Shown piece after piece: positions 38,784 to 50,862 of a DNA stretch of 64,000 nucleotides. Each line of letters begins with the position of its first letter. Positions within the stretch are counted from its first letter, which is position 1. A program made the position numbers and the translations under genes. The notes beneath the pieces are model-generated. The model was given only the letters and a program-made list of their open reading frames with translations. It was not told the origin of the DNA and did no database searches. This DNA is from Drosophila persimilis (Eukaryota > Arthropoda > Insecta > Diptera > Drosophilidae). Location: assembly GCF_003286085.1 (NCBI RefSeq), contig NW_020825332.1, positions 801,001 to 865,000 on the forward strand, written 5' to 3'.

Positions 38784-38949
38784 GCTCGCTCGTTCGTTCT
38801 TTGAGGAGGAATCAAATATTCCAAGATAGATAATGCCCGTTCCGTTACCGTTACCGTCCTCCGATCTAGCCGCAGACCTGCGCTGAACTGAACTAAATGG
38901 ATTTTTTGTCATGGGATCGGATCGGATCGTCTGCCTAACATAAAAACTG

Positions 38950-39018
38950 CCATGCCATGCCATGCCATCCCATCCCATCCCATCCCATGCCACGCCACGC
39001 CGTGCCATGCCATGCCCC
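38950..39018. repeat. CCATG/CCATC pentamer minisatellite
   Basis: A run of 5-bp units that drifts from CCATG to CCATC to CCACG and back to CCATG. It is non-coding. Confidence 0.85.
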
Positions 39019-40201
39019 ATGCCCGTTTGTCTCCAATATTTCACACATTTTGCCGCACACTCGGCCGACTGAGGCGTCTATATGTATAGAGAACGGATCC
39101 CTATTCTATGCCGCCCCTATGTCCAATGGGAGAGAGAGAGGAACAGTCTGGCGAGCAAGGCATCGGCTACAGGAGGGGGGGGCGGGGGCCTGAGGGGGAC
39201 TCCGACGCGGCGACAGGCGTGTGTCGCGTTGCCGCGCCGCACCGTGCCCTGCCTTTTATTTTCACCGCTCATTTTGTTGTTGTTCTCAAGATTTTTGCAA
39301 GCAACGAACAAAAAAAAAAAAAAAAACCGAAATTATTTTTGTACTTAAAAATAAATTGAAAAGCATTTTCTTCATCTGTTTTTCGGGATGCCCTTCTTGG
39401 CGGGCAGGGTATCGCGATTTTGTGGAGCGCTTCGCATCGGATCGTAGATCGTGGGAATCGTCCTGTCCGCAAAGGGTATCCGGCCATCGGGGGGAGGGGG
39501 CGGCTCTGTGGCACGGCGAAAACAACAACGGCCGCATGAAAATCGAGCGTGAAGCGTGCTGCATGCCCCCCGCCGCGCCCCGCCCCGCCCTACACGCTCC
39601 TTTTTGCCCGATCCACAGCCAGGTCTCCACTCCATACTCTCCACACGGCAAAGGGCCAGGGCCAAAAGGAGGATCTTCGAGGGCTTTCTGCCGCGTGTCT
39701 CTCCGTCTCGCCATCCGTCCGCTGGCCGTCCCGCCGTCTACGCTCATTATTTTGCTATCACTGAGAGAAAGCGAGAGAGAAAGCGAGAGAGAAAGAGAGA
39801 GAGGGAGCACAACAACAACGTTTAGTCCAAAAATATCACCAAAAGAGGGAACAACAACAGCGGCAGCGGCGGCAGTGGCAGCATAATTTGTACGATATTC
39901 AAATAGAGAATAAGAATGTTGCAGAATTGTTGCAGAATCAAGCGATGGCAGGGGGGGCAGGGGGGTTGGGGGAGGGGCAGCAGAGGAAAAGAAAGGAAAG
40001 CGCGAGAGCGGGAGAGAGGCACCACGAAAATATGAATATTTTTAGAGCTTGGCAAAGTCGAATGGGAAATACTCTTCTATGTTTCGAGATTAATGGAATT
40101 TTCAGGCGGGACTTTTGTTTGTTTTGAATATATAATAATATACATATATAATGTAAATATAGTATATTTATATGTTCGTTGTACTAGCCGAATATTCGAT
40201 T

Positions 40202-41038
40202 AAGAATAATATCACTAGCTTGGAACTGATCTCCGACTTTGAGATCTTTTTTTAAGAATAAACTAAAATTGTTTAGCAAACACGGTTTGGGTTTTTCCAA
40301 CAATTTCATTCGTAAAAAGAAGTCCTGGCAAATACGGAAAAATATAACGAAACTGTACCCAAATCTGCCCAGGCGAAATTTTTCACTCCCCATTGGAAAG
40401 GTCCGGGACAGCCGAGACCTAGAGCCGAGACTTAAAAGCTAATACACACCGATTTCTATAGTATACTTTTGTCCGGATATTATTAACCAATTGGCAACTT
40501 TTAAAATAAGCAAAAGACTGCGTTTTTTTTTTATCGAATTTCTTGTTTGTTTTCCTTCAAGATTTTCCCCTATAAGAAAGATGATTCTCAATCAAAGTTT
40601 TTCCTCAAAGTCTTTCTAAAAAGCCCACCAAATTGTTTGTTAAGCAGATATGAAGTGATTTATGGGAAAATGTGAGGTGATTATATATAAAAAAGCATAT
40701 GGTACGATCGGTAGTTAATGCAGTTTAAAAAGAAAGCCAATAGAGATCTCTATGACCGACATGGATGCTCTTTTAGAACTAGTAAATCCCTTTGAAATAT
40801 TCTCTTCCGTTTCGCAGGATTTTTGCGTTTTACCAAAGATTTAGCCAAAGTCGACGCCGAGCTAAAACTCGAGGAACCCCCCATATTTAGAGAGCTAACA
40901 AAATGCTCTCGAATCGCAACAAAAAACCTAGGGAAAATGTTCGGTTTCTGTCTTTTTTGGGACAGGCCCATAAACGAGTGTCTATCGACAAAGAAATTGT
41001 TTAATTATTTATTACTTATTGAAATACAACACAAATAA
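40202..41038 (+). pseudogene. Two coding-like patches with frame breaks, unidentified
   Basis: Patch 1 (about 40202-40442) reads SLELISDFEIFF, breaks frame in a T7 run at 40247-40253, then continues through KNKLKLFSKHGLGFSNNF to a TAA at 40440. Patch 2 begins at an ATG at 40753 (MTDMDALLELVNPFEIFSSV), breaks frame in a T5 run at 40820-40824, then reads through DLAKVDAELKLEEPPIF and GKMFGFCLFWDRPINE to a TAA at 41036. The amino-acid composition is balanced, unlike the repeat-derived frames around it, and both breaks fall in homopolymers. The 310 bases between are AT-rich and non-coding. I do not recognise the family. It may be a decayed gene, a retrocopy or part of a mobile element, since the next element begins about 120 bases further on. 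It could also be chance in AT-rich DNA. Confidence 0.35.
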
Positions 41039-41159
41039 ATGTCATTATTTTGTATCTAAATTTCAGATTTTCCTGCTGGAAGGTCGTCGGTGGATCTAAG
41101 GGTATGTGTCCCTTGGGATCTTTCTATATGAAATAATTTTATATACATTAAATTATATT

Positions 41160-41978
41160 AAAACGAGGGGGAACGTTGTGAGTTGCTGCGGACACCGCAA
41201 CTCTACAGTTATACCCGATACTAAGTCAGTATGGCTCTCCTCCGGCAGACGCCGCTAATATTAAGCGACACCACAAAGAGTGCGTGCGAGAGAGACAGAA
41301 AATCAGTCTGAGCGTGACGTCGGGCGCTGCGTAGCCAATGCCAATGCCAATGCCCCAGATTTTCGTCCTTTGCGGGGGCGGAAGGGGGTGTGGCGAAATT
41401 TGGACAGGAAACGGTCAAGGTCCGATATCACAGCAGTGTGGATACCAAATTTGGTTGCTCTAGCTCTTATGGGTTCTGAGATCCTTGAACTCATATTTTG
41501 CAATTGGCAAAACCGACCATGAAACCTGTGTGTTAGAGTGAGACAGAGCGAGAAAGAGTGAAATTGTTTTCGTGATTCTGGCTGTAATAATTATACGATC
41601 TGGTTCAGATTTTGCACTCTGTAAAATATAGTCATCTTCTACGATTCTGCGTTTTTAGTTTTCTCGTATCGTCGAAATTGTGGATGCCACAGATTTTCGC
41701 CCTTTGTGGGGGCGGAAGTGGGCGGGGCAAAGTTTTGAAATATTTTTGTAGGAGTGACATATCACAGAAGTCTGGATCCAAAACATCGTTGCTCTAGCTC
41801 TTATAGTCTTTGAGCACTAGGCGCTGAAGGGGACGGACAGACGGACAAACGGACGGACGGACAGAGGGACAGACGGACAGACAGACATGGCTCAATCGAC
41901 TCGGCTATTGATGCTGATCATTTTCACCACAAATCTAATATACCCCAATACTCATTTTGAGTATCGGGTATAAAAAGC
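41160..41978. mobile_element. Non-autonomous repeat element with inverted TATACCCGATACT ends
   Basis: TATACCCGATACT at 41211-41223 is the exact reverse complement of AGTATCGGGTATA at 41960-41972. Between them are two copies of a roughly 125-base unit, 41356-41480 and 41690-41815, sharing CAGATTTTCG, CCTTTG.GGGGGCGGAAG, ATATCACAG and GCTCTAGCTCTTAT. A GGAC/GACA tract follows at 41828-41886, then the phrase ATGGCTCAATCGACTCGGCT. A 7-bp stem (ATACTCA/TGAGTAT, 41948-41964) lies just inside the 3' end. This layout (GTCY-type microsatellite next to a conserved core) is that of the dipteran mini-me and obscura-group SGM/DINE-like families, and it has no coding capacity. The family assignment is from memory of these patterns. 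The 5' boundary may extend to about 41160, where a conserved-looking GTTGTGAGTTGCTGCGGACA begins. Confidence 0.72.
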
Positions 41979-43786
41979 AAAGATATTTGATTGAAAATGA
42001 TTGTGGCCAGGTTTCCAAAAATCGTTCCAATATCTTCTCGAATCTGGAGGGATCCTTAAGGAATCTATGGTGATCTATCTCTATGTATCTATGCTCCAAT
42101 GGATCGAGACAGGCTGAAAGACAATCAAAAGAGTGGGATCCCTAAGTGGAGGAAAGGGTAGACAGAGACAGAGAGCGGTAGAGCGGTAGAGAGAGAGAGA
42201 GAGGCAGGCTGGCAGGAGGAAGGTCTCTTCTTTATGGTCGTGTCTGGGGTCGCCACTGGGAGGGAGTGTGGGGCTCTTCTAGGGGGCTATTTTGAGACCC
42301 CCCGACTGACGACTGACGACTGACTCACCCTCAACCGATCCTCTGCCCCACGAATCTCGAAAAACAATGAGGCTGTGGCTGTGGCAGGCAGCGGAATCTT
42401 GCCACACAAAAGTAGCGCCTGCCCAAAAAAACACAAAATTTTGCAATGTGAAAATTGCATGAATTAGAAAACAACACAAAAACGTGGTGGGGTGGAGGGA
42501 AGCGATGGAGGGGGGGAGGAGGAGCTGCAGCTTCCAGGCAGGCAGAAAAATCCACTCAGACGAAAGTCCTTAGACTTTGCATTTCGGCAAATATAATGCC
42601 ACACAAGGAGCATGGAGCATGGAGCATGGAGCAGGGAGAGTGTGGAGCGGGGAAGGAGTGTGGCTGTGGGAAAATCAGGAAGTTGCCACTGCAAGACGTG
42701 GCAGTAACAGTGGCAGTGGCAGTGGCAGTGGCAGGAAGAAGCACGGAGGCAGACGAGGACGACGCCGGCGCTGGATGGCCAAGAACAATGCGGGGACACA
42801 AAAAATAAAACACCAGAGGAGAAAACTAAGCAAAAGTTGATGCTGATGATGATGGAGATGGCGATGGAGATGGCGATGGCGATGGAGGCTCCAACATCCA
42901 ACATCCAGCAACAACAATAATACATAATTACAATAAAGAACTGCAGCTTGTGGCACAGCAGCGGCGGCAGCCACACTCTCGCCTGCAGGAGAATGCAATC
43001 AGCGCGCGACCGAAACTAAAGGACCAGAAACGGAGCAGAAGCGGAGCAGAAACGGAGCAGAAGGATCCCTGGATCAGTGCACATTGGCAGTAATTTGTTG
43101 CTGCTGCCATTGTTGCCGGCATGTGTGGCAGGTGTGGCATGTGTGGCATATTTCCTAGCAGCTCTGGCAATTATAATTGAATGCCATTCCAAACCAATTT
43201 CTCAAGACACTGTGCATCGGTGCGTATACGTAATGTGGGAATAGAGGGGGGAGGGGGTGGTGGCTCTCCTGCTGCTGCTCCTGCGGCTCCTGCTGCTCCA
43301 ATTGATGCAGAAGATTGAGAATTAATTTCATATTTTCGCACAAAATGAAAGCCACGAAGAATCCTCGTGAGGGCAGAGCTTCAGCCTTAAGGTGTGTCTG
43401 TTGCATGCCTCCAATGTCTGGCCCAAATCTGACCCTGACTTTGGCACTGCTCCCAACACACACCCCCCCTCCCCCAGCACACACACAATCCCCACCACTA
43501 AATGGCTCTTCCGCCCGAAATCAAACACTGCCACTGGCCACTGGCCACAGGAGGAGGTTGTACATCATTAGAGCCGATGCCTGGCGCCAGTTGACCAGAC
43601 AGAGGCTTCCTCTATGCCCCCCCCCTCTCTTGTGCCCCGCGCTGTGGCAGTTGCATCCGTTGGCTGGCTGGCTGGTTGGTTGCATGCAGCAGCCTCTGCA
43701 GCAGTCACGTCATATTGATTGAAATTTAAAATGCAAATCACTTAAAGCGTTCAATTTAATCAAATTATTACAACAACAGCAGCAGA

Positions 43787-43814
43787 GGGGGGGGGGGGGG
43801 GGGGGGGGGGGGGG
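43787..43814. repeat. G28 homopolymer
   Basis: Twenty-eight consecutive G residues are flanked by CAGCAGCAGA. The length may be inexact in any assembly. Confidence 0.95.
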
Positions 43815-45669
43815 AACGACAACAAGTGGGCAGCCCAGAACTACAAAAGAAAGCAACAACAGGCGCGGGGAGGAGGAGTGGAGGAGACACAAGTCATTTT
43901 CCACATTTTCTGTTTGAGGGAGGAGGGGGAGGCGCCGCCTCCTTCGTTGGGGCAGGAAATTGTGGCAGCCACATGAGAACGTGTCTATTAAAGCGCTCGA
44001 GAGCTCTTCTGGACTTCTCTGGACACAGACACTCTTCCACAGAGCAGGAGAGGGCGAGCGGGAGGGAGCGAGCGGGGGGTAGACCGGCAGAGAGCCAGAG
44101 AGTAAACACATGGCCGCATGGACATCAACAACAATGTTGCCAATCCAATGCTAATGTCGTCCATGCCACAAGCCCCCCCCCCCCACCCGTCTCCCGTATC
44201 GCCTCTTCCTGTGGCACGGTTACGTTTCTGTTGGCTTAATTAAATTGTGGCTGCAGCTTGCGAAGCGTACAGCAAGGGGCAGCCAGAGGCAGGGGGCACT
44301 TTGCTGCCCCCCCCCCAGGAGTACCTGATCTTGGCTGAAATATCAGGGATATCCATGGCAGATACAGATACAGATGTATCTGTATGCCCCTCTTTGGGTA
44401 TTGCTTTTTCCAGGGCATCCCCTAGTCGAGACCCGCTGCTCTGCCACATTCTGTGGCTCGTTTGGGCGCTCATTAGGAGTTCTGCAGACCACAGCAGCAG
44501 CAAAAAGTCGACTAACATCATCATCAGACATGAGCCATGAGCCATGAGCCATTATGACGATGGTCGCATTATGCATAAATCAAGGCAGCACCAGAAAGAG
44601 CGAGAGAGAGCGAGGGAGAGCGAGGGAGAGCCCAACAGTAGACAAAAGCCAGGCAGCAGTCCAGCTGCCAATTAACATTTAACGAGGGGGAATCACAGCG
44701 AACGATCACAGAGAGGGGGGGCTGTGTGCCACAAGGGGAGGGGGAGGGGGCACAGATAACAGTTACAGTTAACAGTTAGCGGAGGAGCAAAAAGGAGCAG
44801 CCAAGGTGGCTCGATGGGTGCCAAACGATCCATAAATACCGATTTCTTTAAGCGAGAAATCTTCATCGCAGAACTGCTCTCTCTTCTCTCCTCCGTGTGC
44901 CACTCGCTCTGCTGCATTGTGGCGCCCCAAAAAGCATGCAACACGAATCGAAGCAGGGGCAAGGAAACACTGGGAAATGCTCGTAAATTCTGTTGTTGGC
45001 TGACAAGTTGACTCCTCCTTCTGGAGTAGGGGATTCCAGTGATTCGGGGGATGGAGTCCTGGAGTCCTGCAGGAGCAGGGGGGACGGGCGACGGCAGCCA
45101 GGAAGAGCATCGTCGAGCATATCAAATTGGAGACACATCCACTTCCCCCTTCGACCCCCCCCCGCCATACCGCGTCGCTCTATGCTCTCCCTGAATCCCT
45201 ATTTATGGAGCATTTGTCCTCCGCGAAGGACACACAGGATACAATGAACGAACGAACGAACGCTTCTGGTTTTTGCTTGGGTGTCGATGGGGGAGAGGGC
45301 ATCTGCCCATAAACTGTATTCCAGATGAATCCTTAAGCCTTGAAGCCACTCTCAAGTGGTCATCCCTGGGGTCCCTGCCGCCGTCGCTTATCCTTTGACC
45401 TTTCGCCGGGAGTCATTACCTGCACAGCTGCACTTTCATTTGATATTGTTTCTCCCCGCTTCGCCCCGTTTCTCCGTTGCCTTCGAGGAGCCAAGAGTTT
45501 TTCCTTTCGACCAATTAAGTGCCTGGCTTTTGGCTTTCCTTCGTTGATGCCTCCTTCTCCTTTCTCCTGCTGCTCCTTTCTCCTGCTGCTCCTGCTGCTC
45601 CTGCTGCTGTTGTTGCTTTTGTTGTGGGGCATTAAATTCAATCAAGTTTCGAGTTGAGCCAAAAAGTTA

Positions 45670-45670
<1 letters not shown>

Positions 45671-45700
<30 letters not shown>
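45671..45700. repeat. G30 homopolymer
   Basis: Thirty consecutive G residues are followed by CGGGGC. It is a potential G-quadruplex or triplex former and also a likely assembly-length error site. Confidence 0.95.
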
Positions 45701-47155
45701 CGGGGCAGGCTGCCTGCTTCTGCCTCCTGCCTCCTGCTCCGACAGAAAGACAGACAGGACACACGTTTGTCCTTACATTGTCCTCTGGACTCTGTGGCTG
45801 CCACTGCCACTGGCACTGTTGCTGTTGCATCCGTCTAGACGTTGAGTTGGTTGTACTCTCATGCCCCCGTGCCACCCCTGCCACCCCTGCCAACCGCTCG
45901 ATGCACTGCCATGACAACCGCATGCGATTTATGCTGATGCCTTCCCCCCACTCCGCCCCACTCTGTCCCCATTGGGTGGCAGGATGTGGCGTTAATTTTA
46001 TTAAATGCAAATTAAGCTTTATCCCGTTTTCCATTCAGTTTCCATTCCATTCATTAGCGACCGCAATCCGCCCATCCTGGAGACGGTGGAGCCTTCATGG
46101 GTTGATTAGCACCTCCGACAAGGTGCGGGGGCCGTCCTCCCGCCTGGGCGCAGAGGGCGACGCATTTCCCGCATTCTTGCAGACATTTTCTTGGCTAATT
46201 TGCAAACCAATTAAATGTCAATTTCGAGGCATTGTTCCCTTTAACCCAGGACTATGCTACACCCAGGACTGTGGTGGGGGGTTGTGCAACGTTTTTATTT
46301 CTTGCCACCGGCCAAAGTTTTGCGCCCATTGCCTGCCGCCTGTCTAGACTTCTTTCGGAGTTGCCTCCGACTCTCGGACTCCGGACTACGGACTACGGAC
46401 TCCGGACTCCGGACTCCAAGTTCTTCCTTCTCTGAGCTCCGGCTCGTGCTGCAGCTGCAGCTGGGGGACTAGCGACGTGCAACGTGCGACGTGCGACTGA
46501 CTTTTCGTTGCGTAGTTTGCAAGAAGTTTTCCGCCCTCCGTCGTCCGCCCTCTGCCGTCTGCCCCTCTGTTTTCTTGAGCGCCTTTCAACGGCTAAGTGA
46601 GTTTTAATTCCAACAAAAGCAAGGGACACCCAGCCCTCGGTGGGGCAGGGGCAGGGGCAGAGGCAGGGGCACGGCATACGCTGCGTATGCATTATATTCC
46701 ATGAATGTCCCAAAACCGATTCTCGCTCTTTCATTATTCATGTCTATTCGCTTGCCACTTGCCACTTGCCGCCTGCCACTCGCTCTGGTGTCGCCTCTAC
46801 TGCTGTGGCTGTTGCTGCAACCGCAGTCATGCCGTCACTCGGTTACGGCTGAGGTGGGCTTTGAGTGGAGGTGGCGGGCGGCGCTTGGAGGGGGAGCGGG
46901 AGGGGGTCATGGGGTTCTTTCTGCCCAAAAAAAACAAAACAAAAATGTTATGTAAAATAGTGGAAAAACCCAAAAAAAGAGTAAAGAAGAGAAGAGTGCA
47001 CATTGGAATGCACAAACAAAAAAAAAACAAGAAATAAAGAAGGAAAATGCGGAAAACTCTCGAGAGCAAGTCGGGCCGGGGAATACCCTTACGGAGAGCG
47101 TGAAAATGCTGACGATTCGACGATGAAGGGAGATGTTTGCAAGGGATTGCAAGGG

Positions 47156-47195
47156 AGGGAAGGGAAGGGAAGGGAAGGGAAGGGAAGGGAAGGGA
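47156..47195. repeat. GGGAA pentamer array
   Basis: About eight GGGAA units run in tandem with a pure-purine plus strand. Confidence 0.92.
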
Positions 47196-47291
47196 TATCC
47201 TCGCTTGAGGATCATCAAAGCAGATTTCAGAGATCTATTCGAAGGTTCAACTAGGGCTAAATTTTGACTAGAGATCTAGTCTCTTCTATCC

Positions 47292-47309
47292 ATCTATCTA
47301 TCTATCTAC

Positions 47310-47359
<50 letters not shown>
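47292..47359. repeat. ATCT tetranucleotide microsatellite
   Basis: About seventeen ATCT units contain one ACCT interruption; likely highly length-polymorphic. Confidence 0.95.
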
Positions 47360-48100
47360 GTCCATCTATCCATCTCCTTCTCGTCTCTGCTTTTCCCCTG
47401 GCAGAATGGATGTTGACAACGACGATCGAATAGTTTTCATGGCCTGAAAGCCTTTCGAATTTGCCTGCAGGATACTGCCACCCACTCTGCCGCACACCCA
47501 CCCACCCACACAGCAGCAGCAGCTGGGGAGCAGCAGACGTCGGCCAGGCGGCCAGGCGGCCAGGCAATGAGTTTTTGAGCTAAAAGTTGAATTGTGCATC
47601 GACATTCCCTGCGGCCCCCTGCTGTCCCTGCCTCGGTCTGTGCTCTGTTCGGCCGTGCCACCGTGCCGCCGTGTGCGTGTGTGTTTTTGCGACTGTGGAC
47701 TGTCTGTGTGCCCGTGTCTGTGTGTGTGTGGTATGCATTTGTCTAGACACTGGCTAGACAGTGTAAAACCAACCAAAAAATAACAGCAACGGCAACGGCA
47801 GTGGCAGCAGCAGCAGCGGCAGCGGCGGCAGCAACAATTACAGTAAATGCCGGCGACACAAAACGAAACGAAACGAAATGTTGCACAATCCACGTAGAGA
47901 ACAAAGCCCCTGCACAGCTCCTGCCCCTGCCCCTACCCCTGGCCCCACTATCCAAGGGGAGGCAGGAGCCGGAGCAGGAGCCGACACCTCAAAAGACACA
48001 GACAAATTTTTGGCAATACTTTTGACAAATTTCCCTGCGAAGGCGAAGGCGAATGCGAAGGCGAAGGCAGCCGGGAAGCATTGTTTTGTGTTCTTTTGAT

Positions 48101-48106
48101 TTTATT
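48101..48106 (-). terminator. Poly(A) signal of l(3)72Dn
   Basis: TTTATT on the plus strand is AATAAA on the minus strand, 52 bases beyond the stop codon of the UTP4 gene. Confidence 0.7.
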
Positions 48107-48157
48107 TGGTAACTAAGTGGAAACTAGTGGCCTCCTCGGAGCCCCTCTGTCCATCCT

Positions 48158-50425
48158 CTAGGAGGCTCCAAACCTCTTTCGCTGGAACGGCGGTGGGAGC
48201 GATGCCAGCAGATTGCTTGTCGAAATGCTGACGTTGACGAGTTCGTTAGGACTCAGACGGAAGACATGCACCAGGTGCTGCAAGAACCAGAGAGGAAGGA
48301 AAAACAATTGTCAGTGGATGGGGGAATCCTTCGGGGGGAGTACGGGGACGGCACGAGCCGTCAGGTACGTACCTGTCGCGGCAGCTGTGTCTTGAGGCGC
48401 ATTCCATTCGGATTGGCTGCCATGAGGCTGCGGCTCTCCTGGCTGTACTTCTTGGACTTTGTGTTGACGACATAATCCTCGGTGGCGAGGCGCTTGTTCC
48501 GCTCCAGCACGTACAGATACTCCTCCGTGTGGACGAGGAAGATGTTGGGGTTCTTCGGATCCAGGATGATGCCGCGGATGCAGAAGTGCTTGGTGCCTGG
48601 AATCAGGTACTCCACTGTCTCGCAGGTGAAGGCACGCTTCACCAGATCGTACTCCACCAGCCGCCCGTCGGCGTAGGCCACCACCAGGCGGGGCCGACCC
48701 TCGTGCATGGCCAGGGCGGTGGTGCCGGCCCGATGACGGGGCAGGTTCACCAAATGCTTGTGTTTGCCGGCGGGCTGCAGCCTCCAGACGCCGATCAGGT
48801 GGTCGGTGGAGGCCGCCACCAGGTACTCGCCGTCCGGGGAGACCACCAGGTGGCTGACGCTCCTTTTCAAGTGGGCGCCGAGGTCTAGGCTGGAGCGGAA
48901 CAGGACGCGATCCTCCTCCAGGTCGAAGAAGTTGACGCGATTGGCCTTGGGATCGAGGAGCAAGAGTTGTTGCTGCTTCGTGAAGAGGATGTGGCTCGCG
49001 GGGGTCAGCTCTTGGGGCAGATCCTCTGCCGGGCGTCGCTCCACCTGCAGGGGAGCCTGCGTCAAGCGGCTCAGCCGGACATCCGTCAGAGTGGAGTAGC
49101 AGATCCAGGCGGCGTCTGGCGACAGTGCAGCGGCCTGGATGAAGCTCTTCTCACGGACATTCAGCTGCAGGAGCTTCTGTGGCGGCTTCGCCAGCACCAG
49201 ATCCTCCGTGTGGCCCACAGGCAGGTCCCAGCGCTCCTCATCCTCGTCCTCTTCCTCCTGGCGGGCCGCGACGGTGCCCAGTCGCCACAGGTCCAGGCTG
49301 TGGGGGTAGCGGAGCAGCAGGAGCTTCGCATCGATGGCCACCGAGGCCGCGGAGCCCTGCAGGAAGGGGGCGTGCTGCGACAGCTGTGGCAACGAGCTCC
49401 GCTCGCTGGACGTGATGGTGAGGATGCCATCCAGGCCGCCGGACACAATCAGGGGATCAATCATTGCCAGCGACTTGACGTAGTGCTTGTGCGCGTCTCG
49501 CTGCACGAACTTTATCCAGCGCTCGCTCTCGGACTCCTCGCGCCTGATCTTCGTCTTGCTGAAGACCCGGATCAGCGGCGGCTCCATGCCGCTGCACACC
49601 AGTCGGTCCTCCTCCTCGTTGAGGGCCAGCGCGAAGACGTTCTTGTCGAGGACGCGTTGCCTGTCGATCTGCGTGGCATTCTCGGCATTCCACACCGTGA
49701 CAAAGCCCGCCGAGTCGCCCGCCACGATGGTGTTGTCGGCCAGCACCCGGAGGCACCAGACGATCACGTCCTTGGCGGATAGCGTCATCGTGTGCAGCGT
49801 GTGGCCTTTGAGGACGCTCCAGATGCGGACGTAGCCCTCGGAGCCGGTGATCAGGTGCTTTCCCGATTTGTCGAACTTGCAGCAGAGCACGCGGCCCTTC
49901 TGCTTGTTGAAGATGCTCTTGTAGGTGATCTCGTCGTTCTCGATGCTCATGATGTTGATGTGTCCCTCTTCGGAGCCGACGGCCAGCTCCGTCTCCTGCC
50001 CATTGATGTCCATGCTCCAGAGGGCATTGCCCGTGGGTGATTGCTCGTAGCGCTGCCTGAGCCGCAGCACATCCCACTCGATCAGTTTGCCCGTGAGATC
50101 CGCGGAGAAGAGGCGTTTGGTGCCAGCCCAGGCCAAGGCCTCCACGGGAGAGCCGGGCAGCAAATGTATCACCCTGTCCAGATATGGGGCATATTCCATG
50201 TTCCACAGCTCAATGCAGTCCGTCTCTCTAGGATTAAACGTGGATCAGTGATTGTGGGCAACGGGAAAAGGCTCTATCTGTGATTTACCGACTCAAAGCG
50301 AGGCATTTGGACAACTTGTTGTACGCCATTCCCACGATGGCGCGCGGTTTTATCGTGTAGAAGCGTGCGTTGTGCAGCTGCTGCTTGCCACCGCCCTGGG
50401 GTGGTTCGTTCAGTATTGCCGTCAT
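48158..50425 (-). CDS. l(3)72Dn: UTP4/cirhin homologue, SSU processome WD40 protein
   Basis: Three exons on the minus strand, 50425-50289, 50227-48373 and 48277-48158, join at GT..AG introns to give 703 residues, close to the human protein (686). The ATG at 50425 has an AAAACA context; an in-frame ATG at 50476 would add a Cys-rich leader and is unlikely. The sequence is a chain of WD40 repeats over nearly the whole length. Recognisable blades include GSEGYVRIWSVLKG, AGDSAGFVTVWNAE, LIVSGGLDGILTI and AASTDHLIGVWRL, and the end is the diagnostic LPPPFQRKRFG tail. UTP4 belongs to the t-UTP/UtpA subcomplex that binds nascent pre-rRNA and is needed for 18S rRNA maturation and rDNA transcription in the nucleolus. 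It is divergently arranged with CG5027, 437 bases between start codons, around a motif-1 site. Identity is firm from family knowledge; the symbol rests on synteny with melanogaster 72D. Confidence 0.93.
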
Positions 50426-50661
50426 TGTTTTCCACGCACAATTGCTGTTGAAATTAGCACACACCAAAAAAAACACAAAGAAATATCAATTTTGATTTCC
50501 CCAACGAATCGCACGTGTGTTCTAAGGGGTTGCCAGATCGCTGGATATGCGAGGTAAACAAACCACCGGCAGCGAGAGTGCTGCCACCCGTTCGGAATAT
50601 ACCAGAAATACTGGAAACTGCGCACCCAGGCATGGGGAATATTTTTGATGCTCCCCCAGGC

Positions 50662-50672
50662 TGGTCACACTT
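50662..50672. promoter_or_regulatory. Motif 1 (M1BP) core element in divergent promoter
   Basis: TGGTCACACTT matches the fly core promoter motif 1 (YGGTCACACTR) at all but the last position. It lies between the divergent starts of l(3)72Dn (50425) and CG5027 (50863). This motif is typical of housekeeping genes with paused Pol II and lacking TATA. Confidence 0.65.
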
Positions 50673-50862
50673 TAGCTGCGGTGGTTGTTTTTCTTATTTC
50701 TGCTCGCAAAATAAAATTCCGGCTGAAAATTAACTAATTTAATTAACACCCATGCATATGCACTGTTTCTGTGAGCTGTTGCGAGTATGAAATAGCCGGG
50801 GAAACGGACAAACACACACAAAAACCCTGGAACCAGAAGCCAAGCAATCGAAGAACACAAGG

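Larger units (their letters stand above)
35613..40150. other. Repeat-rich DNA, no gene recognised
   Basis: This probably contains the promoter and 5' leader of the minus-strand gene above, but I cannot place them. Contents include (GT)n near 36131-36148, a C19 run at 36476-36494, CT/GA tracts near 37316-37340 and 38749-38776, GATCG pentamers at 38172-38211 and CCATG/CCATC pentamers at 38950-39018. Open frames are repeat translations. Confidence 0.5.
41979..48090. other. Repeat-rich DNA upstream of l(3)72Dn 3' end, no gene recognised
   Basis: I find no supported coding exon. The stretch contains two very long G runs (43787-43814 and 45671-45700), GATG/GATGGC units near 42842-42890, a GGGAA pentamer array at 47156-47195 and an ATCT tetranucleotide array at 47292-47359. 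Open frames are Ser, Leu, Arg or Gln runs from these repeats. Confidence 0.5.

Noticed and set aside
48967..49782. 271-residue plus-strand frame
   Set aside because: Shadow of the UTP4 gene on the opposite strand.
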